NCBI GenBank assembly: GCA_012839745.1
Contig: DUMS01000002.1
Location: forward strand, 32,537 to 96,536
Direction of reading: 5' to 3'
Source: Tissierellia bacterium
GTDB lineage: Bacteria > Bacillota > Clostridia > Tissierellales > Tepidimicrobiaceae
DNA length: 64,000 nucleotides
The notes below the pieces were generated by a model. The model searched no databases, had not been told where the DNA came from, and was given only the letters and a program-made list of their open reading frames with translations. Numbering within the stretch: position 1 is the stretch's first letter; each line of letters opens with the position of its first letter. A program made the translations under genes and the position numbers. Of this stretch, positions 60,689 through 64,000 are shown in pieces.

Positions 60689-62374
60689 CTATTCTGCGCC
60701 AGCTTCCTTCTTTAAATTTTCTTCTGCTGTGGATTTTCCTACAGTTCTTACTATTCCAATCATTATAGCTATACCAATTATTATTGTAATAATTGGATTT
60801 ATTGAGGTAAATCCTGAAACTATATAGGCTATTCCCGCTACAATAGCTGCAGTTAATGCATAAGGCAACTGTGTTTTAACATGGTCTAAGTGGTCTGCCC
60901 CTGCAGACATAGATGACATTATAGTAGTATCTGAAATAGGTGAACAGTGGTCTCCAAATATTGCACCTGAAAGAACTGTACCTATTGTAACTGTCATCAA
61001 ATGTGGATCTCCTCCGTTCTGAACAAATGCATAGGCCATTGGCACAGCTAATGGAATGACAATAGCCATAGTTCCCCAGGATGTTCCGGTAGCAAAGGAA
61101 ATAATAGCGGATATAATAAATATTATCACAGGCAATATACCAAATGGGAAGTTTTCTGGTATTTTGTTAACTAAGAATTCTGCAGTACCTACATCCCCTG
61201 TTACACTTCCTAAAGTCCAAGCTAATACTAAAATCATACATGCCATTACCATAGATTTTGCTCCTTCAACCCAAGCATCAAATCCTTCATTAACAGTAAA
61301 AATCCTTTGGAAAGCTCCCATTGCAATAGCAACAATACTGGATATAATGGAAGCCCAAAGCAATACTATACTGGAATCTGCAGCGCCAAAGCACTCTCTC
61401 ATGCCTTCCAATGTAAATGGATTAACTGGTTCTTCTAAGTATGTGTATCCATTGTACCACAGTCCAACAAAGGCTATTATAACCAGAGTAAGTATTGGAA
61501 CTACTGCATTGGACGCTTTTAGCTTAATATCCTTTCTGATTTCCATGCTAGTTATTTCATCACTAATCATTGGTTTAGCGCCATCTGCAACCAGCTTTCC
61601 TGTAAGCCTTGCTCTTTTCTCAGCTTCATACATTGGGCCAAAATCCTTCTGGGATAGTATTATTATAAATACAAATAGAAGTGCAAATATACAATAAAAG
61701 CTATATGGTATAGTCCTTAAAAATACTCCATAGTAATTGGCTTCGATGCCCAATCTTTCATAGACATCTCTAATTACTCCAATTTCATATCCAACCCAGG
61801 TTGAAATCAATGCAAGCCCAGTTATTGGAGCAGCAGTAGAGTCAATTAAGAATGAAAGCTTTTCCTTTGAGATTCTGTTTCTGTCTGTTAGTGGTCTCAT
61901 AGTTGGCCCAACTATTAAGGAATTAGCATAATCATCAAAGAAAACCAATATACCTAATATAGCCGTGTATAGCTGTGCAGTTTTAGAATTTTTTATCCTC
62001 CTTCCTAGCAATTCTGCTATAGCTATAGTTCCTCCCATCTTATTAACTACTCCAACCATTCCACCAATTGCTAATAAGAATATTAATATTGCTGCGTTCC
62101 AGGAATCAGCCAAAGACCCTACTAAATATACATCCAAGGTTCTCAGAAATCCATAAAAAGGATTCCATCCATTTAGCATAACAACTCCTATAAAAGCCCC
62201 TAAAAATAGAGATACTAATACCTGCTTTGTTACAAATGCTAACACAATTGCCAATAATGGTGGTAAAATAGATAACCAGCCAAAATCAACAGTATCATCC
62301 CCTTCTGCAAAAACTGGTACAGTAAAGACTAAAATAATCAATAAAGCTAAAACCGGGGTTTTTAATTTGTGCAT
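60689..62374 (-). CDS. nhaC: NhaC-family Na+/H+ antiporter
   Basis: 561 residues, about twelve helices. A hydrophobic N-terminus (TPVLALLIILVFTVPVFAEG) is followed by the family phrases FFDDYANSLIVGPTMRPLTD, ATGTSWGTMAIVIPLAVPMA and FGDHCSPISDTTIMSSMSAG. It exchanges sodium, or in some relatives an amino acid or organic acid, against protons or sodium. ATG 62374 after AGGAGG; the in-frame extension to 62428 has no site. Confidence 0.92.
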   Translation of the reverse strand: MHKLKTPVLALLIILVFTVPVFAEGDDTVDFGWLSILPPLLAIVLAFVTKQVLVSLFLGAFIGVVMLNGWNPFYGFLRTLDVYLVGSLADSWNAAILIFLLAIGGMVGVVNKMGGTIAIAELLGRRIKNSKTAQLYTAILGILVFFDDYANSLIVGPTMRPLTDRNRISKEKLSFLIDSTAAPITGLALISTWVGYEIGVIRDVYERLGIEANYYGVFLRTIPYSFYCIFALLFVFIIILSQKDFGPMYEAEKRARLTGKLVADGAKPMISDEITSMEIRKDIKLKASNAVVPILTLVIIAFVGLWYNGYTYLEEPVNPFTLEGMRECFGAADSSIVLLWASIISSIVAIAMGAFQRIFTVNEGFDAWVEGAKSMVMACMILVLAWTLGSVTGDVGTAEFLVNKIPENFPFGILPVIIFIISAIISFATGTSWGTMAIVIPLAVPMAYAFVQNGGDPHLMTVTIGTVLSGAIFGDHCSPISDTTIMSSMSAGADHLDHVKTQLPYALTAAIVAGIAYIVSGFTSINPIITIIIGIAIMIGIVRTVGKSTAEENLKKEAGAE

Positions 62375-62951
62375 AATTATACCTCCTTTTGTTATATTAA
62401 TACCTGCCACTAAGAAAACCAGATCCACCTAATTTTCTCCATAAAAGATGGGTTTTTTCATATATGCTTTTATTAAACTTAAGCTTAGTTTTTAATTTAC
62501 TCTATATAGTTTTGCTATTTGTTAAAGGAAATAACTCCTTAAGTGGATTCAGGTAAGCGGCAGGTTTTATACGATATGAAATAAAAAATACTGTTTTGGA
62601 TATTACATATTTAGTTGTCATGATATCTAATTAACAATTTTAAATAAATAATTATAAGGAAAACATTTTCCTGTAATATGAAATTTTATAAATGATGGAA
62701 TTTCTCCTGACCCCTATTCAAAAATTCACCCTTTATGTTAACATTCCTTATCTTACTTATAGGAGGGGATAGTTTCTTGAATGGCTTTAGTTAATCATAT
62801 TTATAGATTATTAATATATACCTTTAGGGTATTTGATTGAATAATCTAGATATTATAAATTATACAATACTTTATATTCTTTTTCAATGCCAATTTTGAC
62901 AAATTATTAACAATAGATGCTTCGCTGTTACCTTTAAAAAAAGATGGGCTA
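62375..62951. other. Intergenic region without a recognised gene
   Basis: AT-rich. Contains only a weak hairpin near 62525-62541, a stray AGGAGGGG followed by a 5-codon frame near 62762, and the terminator of the downstream metallophosphoesterase at its right end. I checked for lysine-riboswitch core motifs in front of nhaC and did not find them. Confidence 0.5.
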
Positions 62952-62965
62952 TCACAAACCCATCT
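62942..62965 (-). terminator. Terminator of the metallophosphoesterase gene
   Basis: AGATGGG / CCCATCT stem with a 10-base loop, then T7 on the minus strand; the stop codon lies in the hairpin. Confidence 0.85.
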
Positions 62966-63827
62966 CACTTCTATTAAAATAATCAATAAGATTTCTAGGT
63001 CCTGCAATTATCTCCCTATCCACATATAAGGTACCATCATTTCTAGTATTTGTATACCATCTTACCAGCATTATTTTCCCTTTTATTATTTCTATTCCTG
63101 TAATGGAAAAATAATGTACACAGCTTCCATCATTAAAATATGGAATATCTCCTACTTCAGCAAATGCTGGCATGTGATTGTGACCAGCAATAAGCATATG
63201 TTTCTCCTTTTTTACCCATTCTGTAAGCTTCTTTGCTGCTTTATTTTTCTTCTTATGATTTTTGGCAGTGCTGGTAGGATTGTTTACTCCATAAAGCTCC
63301 AAAGGCCTCCAAATATATCTCACTAAAAACCTGCCTAACCGCCAGAGGTCGCTATTTAATATTTCTACCTGATGACCATGGGTTAACAGTATCTTATTCA
63401 TCTTATTCTTGTATACAAGAATAAGTCCTTCATGAATCTTAATATCGGGAAACAATGGAATTATCCTGTTTGTTCTCTCATCATAAAACTCATATAGATT
63501 ATTCCTTACAAACTCTTCATCTTTCTTTATCATGTCATGATTTCCATATAAAAGGATTAAAAATACATCTCTATAGGCTTCAACAATATCTGTATTATTC
63601 CTGTTTTCCCAAAGCTCATCTCCATCGCCAATTTCTATATAGGTATAGCCCTTATCATAGTAATATCTTAATGCTGCAATATAAAGGTTTTTATTTCTGG
63701 AAAAGTTATCTCCCCAACCTCCGTCCCCTCTGTGACAATCACTCATTATGATAATTTTTGAGAAGTCATCAATAACTATTTCTTGTGAAGAGTTAAACAC
63801 TCTGTTTATTCGCCTTACTGGATTCAT
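62952..63827 (-). CDS. Calcineurin-like metallophosphoesterase
   Basis: 291 residues. Metal motifs in order: IIIMSDCHRGDG (DxH), IEIGDGDELWEN (GDxxE variant), LLYGNHDMIKK (GNHD), LLTHGHQVEIL (GH) and LIAGHNHMPAF (GHxH). The layout is that of LpxH/UDP-2,3-diacylglucosamine-like or related phosphatases. In a Gram-positive host the substrate is unlikely to be lipid A. I chose ATG 63827 (GGAGAG 6 bases upstream). The 54 bases upstream border on an IS-like end, which may have cut its original promoter. Confidence 0.88.
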   Translation of the reverse strand: MNPVRRINRVFNSSQEIVIDDFSKIIIMSDCHRGDGGWGDNFSRNKNLYIAALRYYYDKGYTYIEIGDGDELWENRNNTDIVEAYRDVFLILLYGNHDMIKKDEEFVRNNLYEFYDERTNRIIPLFPDIKIHEGLILVYKNKMNKILLTHGHQVEILNSDLWRLGRFLVRYIWRPLELYGVNNPTSTAKNHKKKNKAAKKLTEWVKKEKHMLIAGHNHMPAFAEVGDIPYFNDGSCVHYFSITGIEIIKGKIMLVRWYTNTRNDGTLYVDREIIAGPRNLIDYFNRSEMGL

Positions 63828-63881
63828 ATCTATCTCTCCAGATAAACTTTTACTACATAATATTACTTGAATCCAATTGAC

Positions 63882-64000
63882 ACTCCCCATGACTAAAGTC
63901 AGGGGATTCTCTGGTGATTAAACGCCAGTCCATTTCTGGTAGGCAAGTATGACCCAGAGTTAAGGGTGTGTCATCACCCCTCCCTAGGCAGGTCATATAG
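63882..64000. mobile_element. Probable end of an IS200/IS605-family element
   Basis: TTGAC (63877-63881) is followed by a foldback of CCCC-A-TGACT / AGTCA-GGGG (63885-63905), and then by G/C-richer, hairpin-rich DNA to the window end. This looks like the subterminal hairpin of IS605-type elements and, in minus orientation, like the 3' guide-RNA region of a tnpB gene. No transposase gene lies within the window, so type and orientation are inferred. Confidence 0.45.

Noticed and set aside
62430-62600. Lysine or other riboswitch in front of nhaC
   Set aside because: Core motifs of the L-box were not found; only a weak hairpin is present.
1-64000. CRISPR arrays, rRNA and tRNA genes
   Set aside because: No regularly spaced repeats and no recognisable rRNA or tRNA sequence were seen by eye; a tRNAscan or CRISPR search was not possible.

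Overview
The window is low-GC DNA from an anaerobic, endospore-forming member of the Firmicutes, most likely class Clostridia and perhaps a Tissierellales-like lineage. The species cannot be fixed from sequence alone. Four things point this way: G-rich ribosome binding sites (AGGAGG, AGGTG, GGGGG); dipicolinate synthase (dpaAB) and a GerMN lipoprotein; oxygen-sensitive enzymes such as a selenocysteine formate dehydrogenase, a tungsten-type aldehyde:ferredoxin oxidoreductase (AOR) and hybrid cluster protein; and many short hairpin-plus-T-run terminators. No rRNA, tRNA or CRISPR array is visible.

Layout. 1-10.5 kb: end of a membrane protein gene, hcp (nitrosative stress), a decayed acetyltransferase, a zinc-ribbon protein, then an unusual three-gene operon (soluble binding-protein-like protein, HypB/UreG-like GTPase, soluble ABC ATPase, no permease). 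This operon shares a 14-bp palindrome with hcp. An ATP-grasp group, a VanY-type carboxypeptidase, a HAD phosphatase and a coiled-coil protein follow. 10.7-17.6 kb: a molybdopterin/formate block (MoaD-like, FdhD, MobA, selenocysteine FdhA, NuoF-like and NuoE-like subunits). 17.7-25.3 kb: glutamate-cysteine ligase-like enzyme, YbaK deacylase, YczE-like membrane protein, a two-component system, GerMN lipoprotein, TtcA-like enzyme and a ZIP transporter. 25.4-32.2 kb: a TetR-controlled six-gene operon for uptake and CoA activation of an unknown carboxylate. 32.3-42.8 kb: ATP-grasp enzyme, NatAB exporter, the lysine/dipicolinate block (dapA; asd-lysC; dpaA-dpaB), YjbQ, a decayed tag gene and mtnN.

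43.1-48.5 kb holds a five-gene operon joining AOR to NuoE/NuoF/NuoG-like diaphorase subunits behind a structured leader with its own terminator. 48.9-57.1 kb is a surface-fibre type locus: a two-component system (kinase broken by two frameshifts), three SipW-type secreted proteins, a signal peptidase with a large extra membrane domain, a DUF5305-like protein and an SLH protein. 57.2-64 kb has an EamA transporter, an MBL-fold hydrolase, an IS1182-family element inserted exactly into a terminator, an NhaC antiporter, a metallophosphoesterase and probably the edge of an IS200/IS605 element.

How the parts fit. The formate and AOR operons both couple a pterin-metal enzyme to an NADH/ferredoxin-type electron module, as expected for an amino-acid-fermenting or syntrophic anaerobe. 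MoaD, MobA and FdhD support the formate enzyme. The dap/asd/lysC/dpa block makes dipicolinate for spores, and two of its transcripts carry sporulation-sigma-like promoters. The most novel-looking parts are the three-gene GTPase/ABC ATPase system tied to hcp, the AOR leader RNA, the carboxylate operon and the SipW surface locus.
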